Notes under the pieces: generated by a model | Told to the model about the DNA's origin: nothing | Database searches by the model: none | The model's input: the letters and a program-made list of their open reading frames with translations, nothing else | In this document: one piece after another, positions 1-7,078 of the stretch | How positions within the stretch are numbered: the first letter of the stretch is position 1 | How the letters are laid out: the number at the start of each line of letters is the position of its first letter | Source: ZC4RG42 sp036676355 | GTDB lineage: Bacteria; Pseudomonadota; Gammaproteobacteria; Burkholderiales; SG8-39 | DNA: 13,791 bases | Assembly (NCBI GenBank): GCA_036676355.1 | Contig: JAKFDA010000088.1 | Coordinates: forward strand, 1-13,791 | Reading direction: 5' to 3' | Program-made: the position numbers and the translations under genes

Positions 1-1886
1 AAGCGCCGCGCTCGCAGCAGTGCCTGCTGCAACCGCTGATTGAACAGCACCCGGTTGGGCAGTCCCGAAAGCGCATCATAGTGCGCAAGACGATGAATGC
101 GCTGCTCGGCCTTTAAGCGCTCGGTCACGTCGCGCCCGATGCCGCGATAACCTTTGAAGCGACCGCCCTCGCCGAACACAGGCTCGCCGCTGACGCTGTG
201 ATAGTGCAGATCTCCGCCTGCGTTGCGGCGTCGATAGAGCACGTCGCGAAACGGCAGCCGCCGCTCCAGCAGCGCGCGAAGCTCGGGCCAACCCGGCTCG
301 CACAATTCCACGCCATCGAGCTCCCAGGGCGCCAGGCCGATGTCCAGGTGCGGATCGAATCCCGTCTTTTCGAGCACGCCGCCGGAAAGCTGAGTGAACC
401 GCGACGCCTCGTCCTGCTCCCAGTACCAGTCGGACGACAGTGCGGTGAGGCTGCGAAAGCGCGCTTCGCTGCGGCGCAATTCCTCTTCGGCATGCATGCG
501 TTCAATGGCGATCGCCGCAGGGCCGGCAAGCATGGACAGCAGGCGCGCGTCGTTATCGCCATAACGGCACGGACCCGGCTCGGCATCCCAAAGAGACAGC
601 ACGCCGATCAGCGCGCCGCGGCTGGCAAGCGGCACGGCCAGCGCGGCATGACCGTTCACATCGGCAAAACGCTGCGGGCGCGCTGGCCAGCTGCAATAGT
701 CTTCCACGATCAGCGCGTGTCGCGTCTGCGCCACGCGGCCGGCGAGTCCTTCGCCCATTTCCATGCGCGTGCCGATTTTCAGATCGAGGCCGCTCGCCAG
801 CGCAAGCGCCAGATCGTTGCGTAGCGGATCGTAAAACCAGATGCCGCCCGCAGCCGCGCCGAGCAGACGCCTGGCGCGACTCATGACGGATCGCAGCAGC
901 GTGGCGAAATCCTGGTACAGCGCCAGATCGCGCGTCAGGTCGTACAGCACCTCGAAATCGCGCGCATGGCGACGCGCATATTCCTCCGCTTCCTTCAGCG
1001 CCGTGATGTCGGCGTTGGTGCCGACCATGCTCACGGCGCGGCCTCCGGAATCGCGATCGACCACCCTGCCCTGGGTGATGATCCAGCGCCAGGTGCCGTT
1101 GCGCGCTCGCGCGCGAAATTCATACTCGAACGCAGGCGTCTCGCCCTTAATGGCCTGATACAGCCGGGCGCGAAAACCTGCCGCATCGTCCGGATGAATC
1201 ACCATGCCGAGCGCCTGCGCCGTGGTCACCGTTTCACCCGGTGCACTTCCCAGCATTTCGCTCCAGCGCTCGCTCAGATAAATCGCGCCGCTGACGATAT
1301 CCCACTTGAATATCGCCACGTTGGAACTGGTCAGCGCGAGCTGCAGTCGCGCAGTCGCTTCGCGCGCTTCGGCTTCGCTCGATTTGAGCGCACTGGCGTC
1401 CTCGCACACGATGTGCAACACCACAGCCCCGCCCGAGTCTTCAACCGCGCGGATCGTCTCCCGCACCCACAAGCAGCCGCCGTCCTTTTTGCGCTTGCGG
1501 AATTCCCAGGTTGCGGGAACTCCGACGCGCGTCACGCACTCGGCAAGCGCCTTGCCGGCCGCGGCACGATCCTCTTCCAGGATCGTTTCCAGCACGCTGC
1601 GGCCAAGCAGTTCGTGAGGCTGAAAGCCAAGTCGTTGCGCTCCGAACGCATTGACCGACAACACCGTGCCCGCCACATCGACGGTAAAGCACATTGCCGG
1701 ATTGTCATCGTACAGGGCGCGGTAGCGCGCTTCGCTGAGGCGCAGCGCGCGTTCGGATTCGGCGAGCCTCGCCAGCCGGAGCTCGAGCTCGGCCAGCGCA
1801 TGCCGAAAATAATTCAACGTCGGATCGACGCGCTTGAACTCCGCGGGCAGGCGCTTAACGGTTGCGACGTCGGGCTGATACGTCAT
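1..1886 (-). CDS. PAS-PAS-GAF-PAS-GGDEF sensory protein (partial, C-terminus outside window)
   Basis: An open frame of 628 codons starts with ATG at 1886-1884 and has no stop before the left edge; the first in-frame stop upstream is at 1964-1962, and no other ATG lies between. Seen in the translation: a short helical N-terminus, PAS 1 at about residues 51-175, PAS 2 at about 180-300 (ending NADITALKEAEE), a GAF domain at about 315-450, PAS 3 at about 460-590 (ending GYRGIGRDVTER), then HYDALSGLPNRVLF at about 598-612, the usual opening of a GGDEF domain. GGDEF domains make cyclic di-GMP from two GTP; many proteins of this layout also carry a C-terminal EAL phosphodiesterase. The GGDEF active site and any EAL domain lie outside the window, so the direction of c-di-GMP turnover is unknown. 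No transmembrane segment is visible, so it is probably cytosolic. I see no strong Shine-Dalgarno. The ligands of the PAS and GAF domains cannot be told. Confidence 0.9.
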   Translation of the reverse strand, partial: MTYQPDVATVKRLPAEFKRVDPTLNYFRHALAELELRLARLAESERALRLSEARYRALYDDNPAMCFTVDVAGTVLSVNAFGAQRLGFQPHELLGRSVLETILEEDRAAAGKALAECVTRVGVPATWEFRKRKKDGGCLWVRETIRAVEDSGGAVVLHIVCEDASALKSSEAEAREATARLQLALTSSNVAIFKWDIVSGAIYLSERWSEMLGSAPGETVTTAQALGMVIHPDDAAGFRARLYQAIKGETPAFEYEFRARARNGTWRWIITQGRVVDRDSGGRAVSMVGTNADITALKEAEEYARRHARDFEVLYDLTRDLALYQDFATLLRSVMSRARRLLGAAAGGIWFYDPLRNDLALALASGLDLKIGTRMEMGEGLAGRVAQTRHALIVEDYCSWPARPQRFADVNGHAALAVPLASRGALIGVLSLWDAEPGPCRYGDNDARLLSMLAGPAAIAIERMHAEEELRRSEARFRSLTALSSDWYWEQDEASRFTQLSGGVLEKTGFDPHLDIGLAPWELDGVELCEPGWPELRALLERRLPFRDVLYRRRNAGGDLHYHSVSGEPVFGEGGRFKGYRGIGRDVTERLKAEQRIHRLAHYDALSGLPNRVLFNQRLQQALLRARR

Positions 1887-2347
1887 CGAGTGGCCGCGCT
1901 TAACGAATGAATGAGGGAACGAACGGTGCGGACGAAAGCGGATGGCGATCGCGCGGCCCGATCAAAACCAAGTCGGACGGCGGGCCTGATCGGTTCATGA
2001 CGATGTGCGGCTGCGGTAACGATTGCACGCTGGCTCCCTTTTCCAAGTGCGCACTGTCACGGCGCATGCGGACGGAAATTCCGCGGCAACTCGCGCCGTC
2101 AAAACGAATTCCCTACTTGCAACTCGCCGCTCACCGTCCCTTCCTGCAATTGCGCCAGCTATATGTTTTTTAAGTCCAATGGGTTAGACGCAAATGTTAA
2201 GGTCGGATGCTAATCGCGTACAGGACCTGGAAGCAAGCTTTCTCATGCAAATAGCCGCATGGCATCGATCCGGGCGCCGCGCGCGGCCTCACTGTCCGGC
2301 TGAGACGACAGGAACGCCGTCTGCTAGACAGGTCTCGGGGGTGCCTC
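1887..2347. other. Intergenic region, about 460 bases, no convincing gene
   Basis: This gap separates the divergent PAS-GGDEF gene and the MerR-type regulator, so it must hold promoters for both. Open frames here (for example 1907-2173 plus) translate to low-complexity peptides without recognisable family features. An AT-richer patch lies at about 2160-2220. I could not find a -35/-10 pair good enough to call. Close to the regulator start there is a cluster of GTCT/AGAC half-sites (entered separately). Confidence 0.6.
2319..2335. promoter_or_regulatory. GTCT/AGAC/GTCT half-site cluster upstream of the MerR-type gene
   Basis: The sequence GTCT-gct-AGAC-ag-GTCT lies 13 bases before the ATG at 2348, giving two overlapping inverted pairs. 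A further GAGAC at 2302-2306 can pair with GTCTC at 2332-2336. Regulators of the MerR superfamily bind inverted repeats and often control their own genes, so an autoregulatory site is possible. The half-sites are only four bases and could be chance in GC-rich DNA. Confidence 0.25.
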
Positions 2348-3313
2348 ATGAACAAACTCGGAACTGCCATGCATAACGAAAATGTCGACTTCGGCCGGTG
2401 GCAGCTCTCCATCGGTGCGGTGGAGCGCGATACCGGCCTGTCAAAGGACACGTTGCGCGTTTGGGAAAAGCGTTACGGATTTCCGCAGCCGGAGCGGGAT
2501 AAATTCGGCGAGCGCGTTTACCCGCAGGAACAGGTCGAGAAGCTCCGTCTGTTGAAACGGCTGATCGATCGCGGGCACCGCCCGGGCAAGCTCGTGACGC
2601 GCAGCGTCGACGAGTTGCTCGAACTCGCCGATCCACGAAAGGCACAACCCGCGCCGTCTGCGCAACAGGCCGCGCCGGCACAACCTTTCGCCGTGTTCAA
2701 CACCAACGACATCGCCGAAATACAGCAGCAATTGCGCGATACGCTGACGCGTCAGGGTCTGCGCGAATTCGTCGTTGGCACGGTGACGGATCTGCACCAG
2801 CAAATGAGCGACGCCTGGATGCGCGGACAACTGGCGCTCTACGAGGAGCGCCTCTACAGTGAAGCCCTGCACAGCGCTTTGCACAGCGGACTGGCGGCAC
2901 TGCCGTTGACGAATCATGCCCCGCGCGTGCTGCTCGGCACCTTCCCGAACGAAGCGCGCACCCTTGGTCTGCTGATGATCGAGTGCCTCCTCGCCGGCGA
3001 AGGCGCGACCTGCATTTCACTGGGCGCGCAGGCGCCCGTCGTGGACATGATGCTGGCCGCACGGGCGCAGCAGGCGGACATCGTGGCGTTGTATTTCAGC
3101 GCGGCCTATCCAATCACGCAGGCACTGGAGGGGCTGACCGCCCTGCGCGACCAGGTGCCGGAACGCACGCAAATATGGGTCGGCAGCGCCAATCCGGCGA
3201 TCGTCCGCCGCGCGCCTGCGCATATCGTCCCCTTGCCCAGGATCGAGATGGTGCCCGACGCCGTGGCCAGCTGGCGGCAGTCGCATGCTGTCGGTTCGCT
3301 TTCCACTCACTAG
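2348..3313 (+). CDS. MerR-family regulator with CarH/LitR-like cobalamin-binding fold lacking both key histidines
   Basis: A 321-residue protein. The MerR winged helix is at about residues 18-90 (LSIGAVERDTGLSKDTLRVW, KRYGFPQPER), close to the MlrA/CarA/CarH type. A Pro/Ala/Gln-rich linker spans about 97-115. A four-helix cap domain follows at about 118-185, then a Rossmann-like B12-binding domain at about 190-310. In light-sensing CarH/LitR proteins the cap carries W-x9-E-H and the Rossmann domain carries E-x-H-x-x-G, whose His ligates cobalt. Here the matching residues are W157...E167-R168 and E202-A-R204-T-L-G207, so both histidines are arginine. The fold looks intact but base-off cobalamin ligation through this His is not possible, so it may be apo, bind another ligand, or act through protein contacts. 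ATG at 2348 follows GGGGG by 7 bases; an in-frame ATG at 2369 is a possible alternative. The next gene encodes a diiron protein and is a candidate target. Confidence 0.85.
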   Translation: MNKLGTAMHNENVDFGRWQLSIGAVERDTGLSKDTLRVWEKRYGFPQPERDKFGERVYPQEQVEKLRLLKRLIDRGHRPGKLVTRSVDELLELADPRKAQPAPSAQQAAPAQPFAVFNTNDIAEIQQQLRDTLTRQGLREFVVGTVTDLHQQMSDAWMRGQLALYEERLYSEALHSALHSGLAALPLTNHAPRVLLGTFPNEARTLGLLMIECLLAGEGATCISLGAQAPVVDMMLAARAQQADIVALYFSAAYPITQALEGLTALRDQVPERTQIWVGSANPAIVRRAPAHIVPLPRIEMVPDAVASWRQSHAVGSLSTH

Positions 3314-3334
3314 AGCGGCCGAAGGGTGCAACTT

Positions 3335-3369
3335 TTGCGGATGGTTGGCGTCCACCGGTTGGTCCGCAA
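3335..3369. repeat. Inverted repeat TTGCGGA-N21-TCCGCAA
   Basis: Perfect 7-base arms lie at 3335-3341 and 3363-3369, between the regulator stop (3313) and the extended -10 at 3390. The 21-base loop contains GGTTGG twice and a minor internal pairing. No T-run follows, so it is a poor intrinsic terminator. Its position just upstream of a promoter-like element fits an operator for the adjacent diiron gene, possibly for the MerR-type regulator, but this is inference. Confidence 0.4.
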
Positions 3370-3386
3370 GAATAGAAGGTTAAAAC

Positions 3387-3395
3387 TGCTACACT
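3387..3395 (+). promoter_or_regulatory. Extended -10 promoter candidate (TGCTACACT)
   Basis: TGC-TACACT matches the TGN extended -10 form with a 4/6 -10 hexamer. No good -35 hexamer sits 17 bases upstream, which is tolerated for extended -10 promoters and would also suit activation. Transcription would start near 3402 and give a leader of about 68 bases ahead of the ATG at 3470. Confidence 0.4.
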
Positions 3396-3410
3396 CCCGC
3401 GGGGGTTCTC

Positions 3411-3435
3411 GATCCAACGACATGGTCGTTGGGTT
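3411..3435 (+). other. Leader hairpin upstream of the diiron protein gene
   Basis: CCAACGAC at 3414-3421 pairs perfectly with GTCGTTGG at 3425-3432 around a 3-base loop. U-G and A-U pairs can extend the stem to 3411/3435. CCGCGG at 3397-3402 and at 3436-3441 could close a larger stem. It falls inside the predicted 5' leader. No poly-T follows, so it is more likely a leader structure or a dyad operator than a terminator. Confidence 0.4.
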
Positions 3436-3469
3436 CCGCGGCGGTGCCGCTTAAGTTGACATCCAGACA

Positions 3470-4312
3470 ATGCTCTATCCAGAAATTTTCAAATCTCTAG
3501 AACGTGTGCGTTGGGACATGGCGCGCGATGTGCCTTGGGACCAGTTCGACGGCTCGAAGCTGACCGACGATCAGGCCCGGACCATCAAGATGAATGCGAT
3601 CACCGAGTGGGCGGCGCTGCCGGCCACCGAAATGTTCCTGCGCGACAATGCCGACGACAGCGATTTCTCCGCCTTCATGTCCGTATGGTTTTTCGAGGAG
3701 CAGAAGCACTCGCTGGTGCTGATCGAATACCTCAAGCGCTTCCGCCCGGAACTCGCCCCGACTGAAGAAGAACTGCATGCGGTGCGCTTCCACTTCGATC
3801 CGGCGCCGCCGCTGGAAACGCTGATGCTGCACTTCTGCGGTGAGATTCGCCTCAATCACTGGTATCGCCGCGCCGCGGAATGGCACACCGAGCCTGTGAT
3901 CAAGAAAATCTACGAAATCATTTCACAGGACGAAGCCCGTCACGGCGGCGCCTATCGTCAGTACATGAAACGCGCCATCGAACGCTGCGGCGACGAAGCG
4001 CGCCGCGCATTCGCCAAGATCGGCATGCTGATGGCCAGTTCCGGTCGCAGCGGCAAGCCGTTGCATCCGACCAACCTGCATGTCAATAAGGACATGTTTC
4101 CGCAGGATACGGTGCAGTCGAAACTGCCGGACCCCGACTGGCTTGAACACTGGCTGGACGAACAGATCAAATTCGACAAGGTCTGGGAGGGCAAAGTCGT
4201 GACGGCGATCCTGAAGAACTGCTCGATTTTGTTCCAGCGCACTTTCGAAACGGTGCACGAACTGAACCGCTATCGCAAGGAACTGAGCGGACCAACGCCC
4301 GCCGCAGCCTAG
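3470..4312 (+). CDS. Diiron ferritin-like / acyl-ACP-desaturase-like protein of unknown substrate
   Basis: A 280-residue soluble, mostly helical protein with no signal peptide. Two E-x-x-H motifs are visible: E77-Q-K-H80 and E155-A-R-H158. Further carboxylates at about E46 and E125 sit in the intervening helices. This order (Glu, ExxH, Glu, ExxH) is the four-helix-bundle diiron pattern of soluble acyl-ACP desaturases and related ferritin-like proteins. It is shorter than plant or mycobacterial acyl-ACP desaturases (about 330-360 residues) and I cannot assign a substrate, so desaturase activity is only a family-based guess. The start at 3470 (MLYPEIFKSLE) matches the form I recall for proteobacterial homologues, although no clear Shine-Dalgarno precedes it. 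It follows the MerR-type gene by 156 bases and precedes hldC by 39 bases, so it may be cotranscribed with hldC. Confidence 0.75.
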   Translation: MLYPEIFKSLERVRWDMARDVPWDQFDGSKLTDDQARTIKMNAITEWAALPATEMFLRDNADDSDFSAFMSVWFFEEQKHSLVLIEYLKRFRPELAPTEEELHAVRFHFDPAPPLETLMLHFCGEIRLNHWYRRAAEWHTEPVIKKIYEIISQDEARHGGAYRQYMKRAIERCGDEARRAFAKIGMLMASSGRSGKPLHPTNLHVNKDMFPQDTVQSKLPDPDWLEHWLDEQIKFDKVWEGKVVTAILKNCSILFQRTFETVHELNRYRKELSGPTPAAA

Positions 4313-4351
4313 TCTTGAACAGGGACGCACGCGGTCGCGGACGGCACGACT

Positions 4352-4855
4352 ATGACCGGTAGCGCCTATAAGCGTCCCGGTTTTGAAGCGAAACGCTGCA
4401 CACCGGCCGATCTGGCAAAGCGTAGCGAAGCGCTGAATCGGCCGCTGGTGTTCACTAACGGCGTATTCGATATCCTCCATCGCGGCCACGTCACTTATCT
4501 CGCGCAGGCGCGCGCGCTCGGCGAGAGCCTGGTGGTCGCACTGAACAGCGACGCATCGGTCAAGCGCCTGGGCAAGGGCGACGATCGCCCCGTCAATACG
4601 CTGGCCGATCGCATGGCGGTCATCGCCGCCCTCGCCTGCGTTGATCTGGTTACGTGCTTCGAAGAAGATACACCGCTCGCCGCCATCATGGCATGCCGGC
4701 CAGATGTGCTGGTAAAGGGTGGTGACTGGGAAATCGCTGCCATAGTCGGCGCCGCCGAGGTGCAAGGCTGGGGCGGCGCGGTGCATTCCATTCCGTTCGA
4801 GCATCAACGCTCGACCACCGCGCTGCTGGCAAAAATTCGCGCCCAGGACGCCTGA
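4352..4855 (+). CDS. hldC: D-glycero-beta-D-manno-heptose 1-phosphate adenylyltransferase
   Basis: A 167-residue cytidylyltransferase-fold protein (also called rfaE2). It uses ATP to convert D-glycero-beta-D-manno-heptose 1-phosphate to the ADP-sugar, which feeds lipopolysaccharide inner-core synthesis in the cytosol. Seen: FTNGVFDILHRGHVTYL with the nucleotide-binding H43-x-G-H46, the VALNSD segment, LVKGGDW, and the C-terminal RSTTALLAKI typical of the family. In E. coli this activity is the C-terminal half of bifunctional HldE; here it is stand-alone, as is usual in betaproteobacteria, and the kinase partner (hldA/rfaE1) is not in the window. The stop at 4853-4855 faces the convergent SPOR-like gene only 11 bases away. 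A short dyad (GCGC-AA-GCGC) lies in that gap, but without a T-run. Confidence 0.93.
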   Translation: MTGSAYKRPGFEAKRCTPADLAKRSEALNRPLVFTNGVFDILHRGHVTYLAQARALGESLVVALNSDASVKRLGKGDDRPVNTLADRMAVIAALACVDLVTCFEEDTPLAAIMACRPDVLVKGGDWEIAAIVGAAEVQGWGGAVHSIPFEHQRSTTALLAKIRAQDA

Positions 4856-4866
4856 GCGCAAGCGCT

Positions 4867-5268
4867 TCAGCCCGCAGCCATCTCCGCCGGACATAGACGC
4901 AGTTCCGCGCCGCCGAAGCCGGCGGCAATGCCCTTAACGCGCGCATGCACGCCGTCGGACACATCGCGAATCTGCAGAAACACATTCGCCTGATCCTGGC
5001 GCTCCGTCATTCGCGGCGGGGGTTGCAGCGCCTCGATTGCTTGTCGTACTTTGGCGAGCGTCACCTGATCGAGCGGGCCGATTTCCAGGCAGATGCTCGC
5101 GGCGGGCTGCAATGCCGCGACTTCCTGCGGCGTCATCAGCCGGATGCGTTCCGGCTTGACTTGCTGCGCGGCAACGGCCGACTGCTCGCGCGTACGCTGC
5201 GCGTCGTAGTCGAGGTAAGCCAGCAACGCCACGTTGGCCAGCAGCATAATCAGGACGACGATTCGCAT
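4867..5268 (-). CDS. Small membrane-anchored SPOR-like protein
   Basis: A 133-residue protein. Residues 3-19 (IVVLIMLLANVALLAYL) are a single hydrophobic anchor, so the rest probably faces the periplasm. The segment from about residue 59 (CLEIGPLDQVTLAKVRQAIE) resembles the start of a SPOR domain, a fold that binds denuded peptidoglycan glycan strands. The domain is short and I rate the match moderate. It lies 24 bases downstream of coaX on the same strand, and genes of this type often follow coaX in betaproteobacteria, so it is probably the last gene of a birA-coaX operon. Its cellular role is not known to me. Confidence 0.7.
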   Translation of the reverse strand: MRIVVLIMLLANVALLAYLDYDAQRTREQSAVAAQQVKPERIRLMTPQEVAALQPAASICLEIGPLDQVTLAKVRQAIEALQPPPRMTERQDQANVFLQIRDVSDGVHARVKGIAAGFGGAELRLCPAEMAAG

Positions 5269-5292
5269 CGCTCGTTCAAAGGTCGTTGGAAA

Positions 5293-6021
5293 TCATGATG
5301 AGTGCTGCTGCTCGTCGGCGAGCGCCACAACGCCTTCGAGCACGAGATTCGGTACCACCAGGTGCGGCACGCGCAGGTGCGGCACCAGCGTCGGCGCGCC
5401 ACCCCCGGAAATGACGCAGCGCGCGTCGGCGGTCAATTGTCGGTGCATGCGTTCGATTGCGCCGATCTGGGCACTGATGCATCCGCTTTCGATCGCATCC
5501 GCGGTATTGCGCGGCTGCTCGCGATAATCGCCGTGCGAGAGCTTCAGCGCGGCGGTGTGATCGGCCAGCGAACGCTTCATCAAACCGAGGCCCGGCAGAA
5601 TGAGGCCGCCGCGAAACACGCCATGCGCATCGAGCACATCCACCGTCGTTGCGGTGCCGGCCATTACTACCAGACAGTCGCGCCGTTGACATGCCCAGGC
5701 CGCGATAAGCGCCGCCCAACGATCGACGCCCAGTTGTTGCGGATCTTCGTAATCATTGGTCACACCGCACACACTGACGCCGGTAGACAGCCACAGCGGC
5801 TGCACCGACCAGCGCGCGGCCAGATCGATGACGGCTTCGCGCACCGTCGGTCCCGCCACGTTGGCGATTGCTATGCGCGCCGGCGCGGGCATTTGCGCCC
5901 ATGCATCATGAGCGCTCTCGAGCTCATCGACCGCCGCCGAACCGAACCCGGCCCAATTGCCGTCGGACTGACGCAGGCCCCATTTGATGCGCGAGTTGCC
6001 GGCGTCGACTGCGAGAATCAT
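5293..6021 (-). CDS. coaX: Type III pantothenate kinase
   Basis: A 242-residue cytosolic enzyme that phosphorylates pantothenate, the first step of coenzyme A synthesis. It belongs to the CoaX (Baf) family of the ASKHA fold. Seen: the N-terminal phosphate loop VDAGNSRIKWG (D6-x-G-N9), LGVDRWAALIAAWA, and GTATTVDVLDAHGVFRGG. The length is normal. The frame stays open upstream, but the ATG at 6021-6019 gives the family N-terminus MILAVDAGN and overlaps the birA stop as ATGA (6021-6018), a typical translational-coupling arrangement. Pairing with birA is common in betaproteobacteria. Confidence 0.95.
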   Translation of the reverse strand: MILAVDAGNSRIKWGLRQSDGNWAGFGSAAVDELESAHDAWAQMPAPARIAIANVAGPTVREAVIDLAARWSVQPLWLSTGVSVCGVTNDYEDPQQLGVDRWAALIAAWACQRRDCLVVMAGTATTVDVLDAHGVFRGGLILPGLGLMKRSLADHTAALKLSHGDYREQPRNTADAIESGCISAQIGAIERMHRQLTADARCVISGGGAPTLVPHLRVPHLVVPNLVLEGVVALADEQQHSS

Positions 6022-7034
6022 GCTGCCTCGCGCAAGCTGATTTCGCCGGCGTGGAAGCGACGCATACCGCCCTCCGTCAGCACCAGCAGCGCGCCTTCGT
6101 CGTCGACGCCACTGGTCAGTCCTTCGACGCTTTCGCGCTCGTTCATCGCCATGCGCACACGCCGCCCTTCGAAAGCGTGCAGGCGCAACCATTCGCTCTT
6201 GAAAGCGCGAAAACCGCTCCGCTCGAATTGCCGCAGGCCAATTTCCAGTTCGTGCAGCACCCCGGCAAGCAGCAGATTGCGCGACGGCATCGCGCGCCCG
6301 GCGACACCCATATCCGCAATCCGTTGATCGATATCCGCCCTTAGCGTATCGCGTACGTGGACATTCATGCCGATGCCGATAACGACGTCGGTGTAATCGC
6401 ACTCGCTGCGCGCAATCTCGATCAGGATGCCGCCCAGTTTCGCACCTGCGCGCATCAGATCGTTCGGCCACTTCACCGCGACGTCGTCTATACCGAGCGC
6501 CGTCAGGCTGTGCGCACACGCCACCGCCACCGCAAGCGATAGACCGCTCAATGCCTGCACGGGAAGCTTGATGCGCCAGCCGAGGCTGAAGGTAAGCGAA
6601 TCAGCCAGGCCGGATTGCCAGGTCTTGCCACGACGCCCCCGGCCGGCGGTTTGCAGTTCGCAAGCGAGCGCCTGCGCATGGAATTCGTCATCGGATACGC
6701 GCGCCAGGAGCATGGCATTGGTGGAGATGCATTCGTCGCGTACGCTCACGCGCACTTGCGCCCCCCGCTCATGCAAATGGCTTGCAAGCGACCCGGCATC
6801 GAGCAGATCCGCCGGCTCGGCCAGCGTGTAGCAGCCGGCCGCGCTCACCCGCACCATCACGCCGTACTCACGCAAAGCGCAGATGCAGGCATCGAACTCG
6901 TCGGGAGGCATTTGCAGCGCGCGCAGCAGCGCGTCGCGGGAAAGAAGCCCGCCCGCGTTCAACCTGCGCAGAAGAGTGAAGGCCGCCGGAAGCACGAAAT
7001 CAAGGGACAGATACGGAGCGCGCGATGGTAGCAC
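6018..7034 (-). CDS. birA: Biotin--[acetyl-CoA-carboxylase] ligase, with N-terminal helix-turn-helix
   Basis: A 338-residue enzyme that makes biotinyl-5'-AMP and transfers biotin to the biotin carrier protein of acetyl-CoA carboxylase. Domains: a winged-helix-like N-terminus at about residues 18-72 (FTLLRRLNAGGLLSRDALLRAL), then the ligase core with STN at 104-106, GRGRRGK at 131-137 (the biotin/adenylate-binding loop), KWPND at 188-192, and KLGGILIE at 199-206, and a small C-terminal domain. The N-terminal DNA-binding-like domain suggests a possible repressor role as in E. coli BirA, but no operator is visible here. The start is GTG at 7034-7032, preceded by GGAAG; an in-frame GTG 13 codons later has no Shine-Dalgarno. 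It lies 44 bases downstream of bfr and overlaps coaX by 4 bases. Confidence 0.94.
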   Translation of the reverse strand: MLPSRAPYLSLDFVLPAAFTLLRRLNAGGLLSRDALLRALQMPPDEFDACICALREYGVMVRVSAAGCYTLAEPADLLDAGSLASHLHERGAQVRVSVRDECISTNAMLLARVSDDEFHAQALACELQTAGRGRRGKTWQSGLADSLTFSLGWRIKLPVQALSGLSLAVAVACAHSLTALGIDDVAVKWPNDLMRAGAKLGGILIEIARSECDYTDVVIGIGMNVHVRDTLRADIDQRIADMGVAGRAMPSRNLLLAGVLHELEIGLRQFERSGFRAFKSEWLRLHAFEGRRVRMAMNERESVEGLTSGVDDEGALLVLTEGGMRRFHAGEISLREAA

Positions 7035-7078
7035 GATGCTTCCGGCCGCCCCGCGCGCGGCGAGGCGACACTGCCGGC

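Noticed and set aside
966..1910. Long plus-strand open frame (314 codons)
   Set aside because: It is antisense to the PAS-PAS-GAF-PAS-GGDEF gene, whose translation shows clear domain motifs; the plus frame gives an Arg/Ala/His-rich product with no family features, as expected for shadow frames in GC-rich DNA.
1907..2173. 88-codon plus-strand ORF in the 1887-2347 gap
   Set aside because: No Shine-Dalgarno, no family resemblance, and an odd composition; more likely chance than a gene.
4856..4866. Dyad GCGC-AA-GCGC in the gap between the convergent hldC and SPOR-like genes as a bidirectional terminator
   Set aside because: The stem is only 4-5 bases and there is no T-run on either strand, so it cannot be supported as an intrinsic terminator.
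3923..4894. Long minus-strand open frame (323 codons)
   Set aside because: It lies opposite the diiron protein and hldC, both of which carry recognisable catalytic motifs; the antisense product has none.
5302..6327. Long plus-strand open frame (341 codons)
   Set aside because: It is antisense to coaX and birA, which are clearly real; no motif or plausible start context on the plus strand.
5293..6519. 408-codon reading of the coaX frame
   Set aside because: The extra 166 residues are an Arg-rich translation of birA in another frame; the family N-terminus MILAVDAGN and the ATGA overlap fix the start at 6021.
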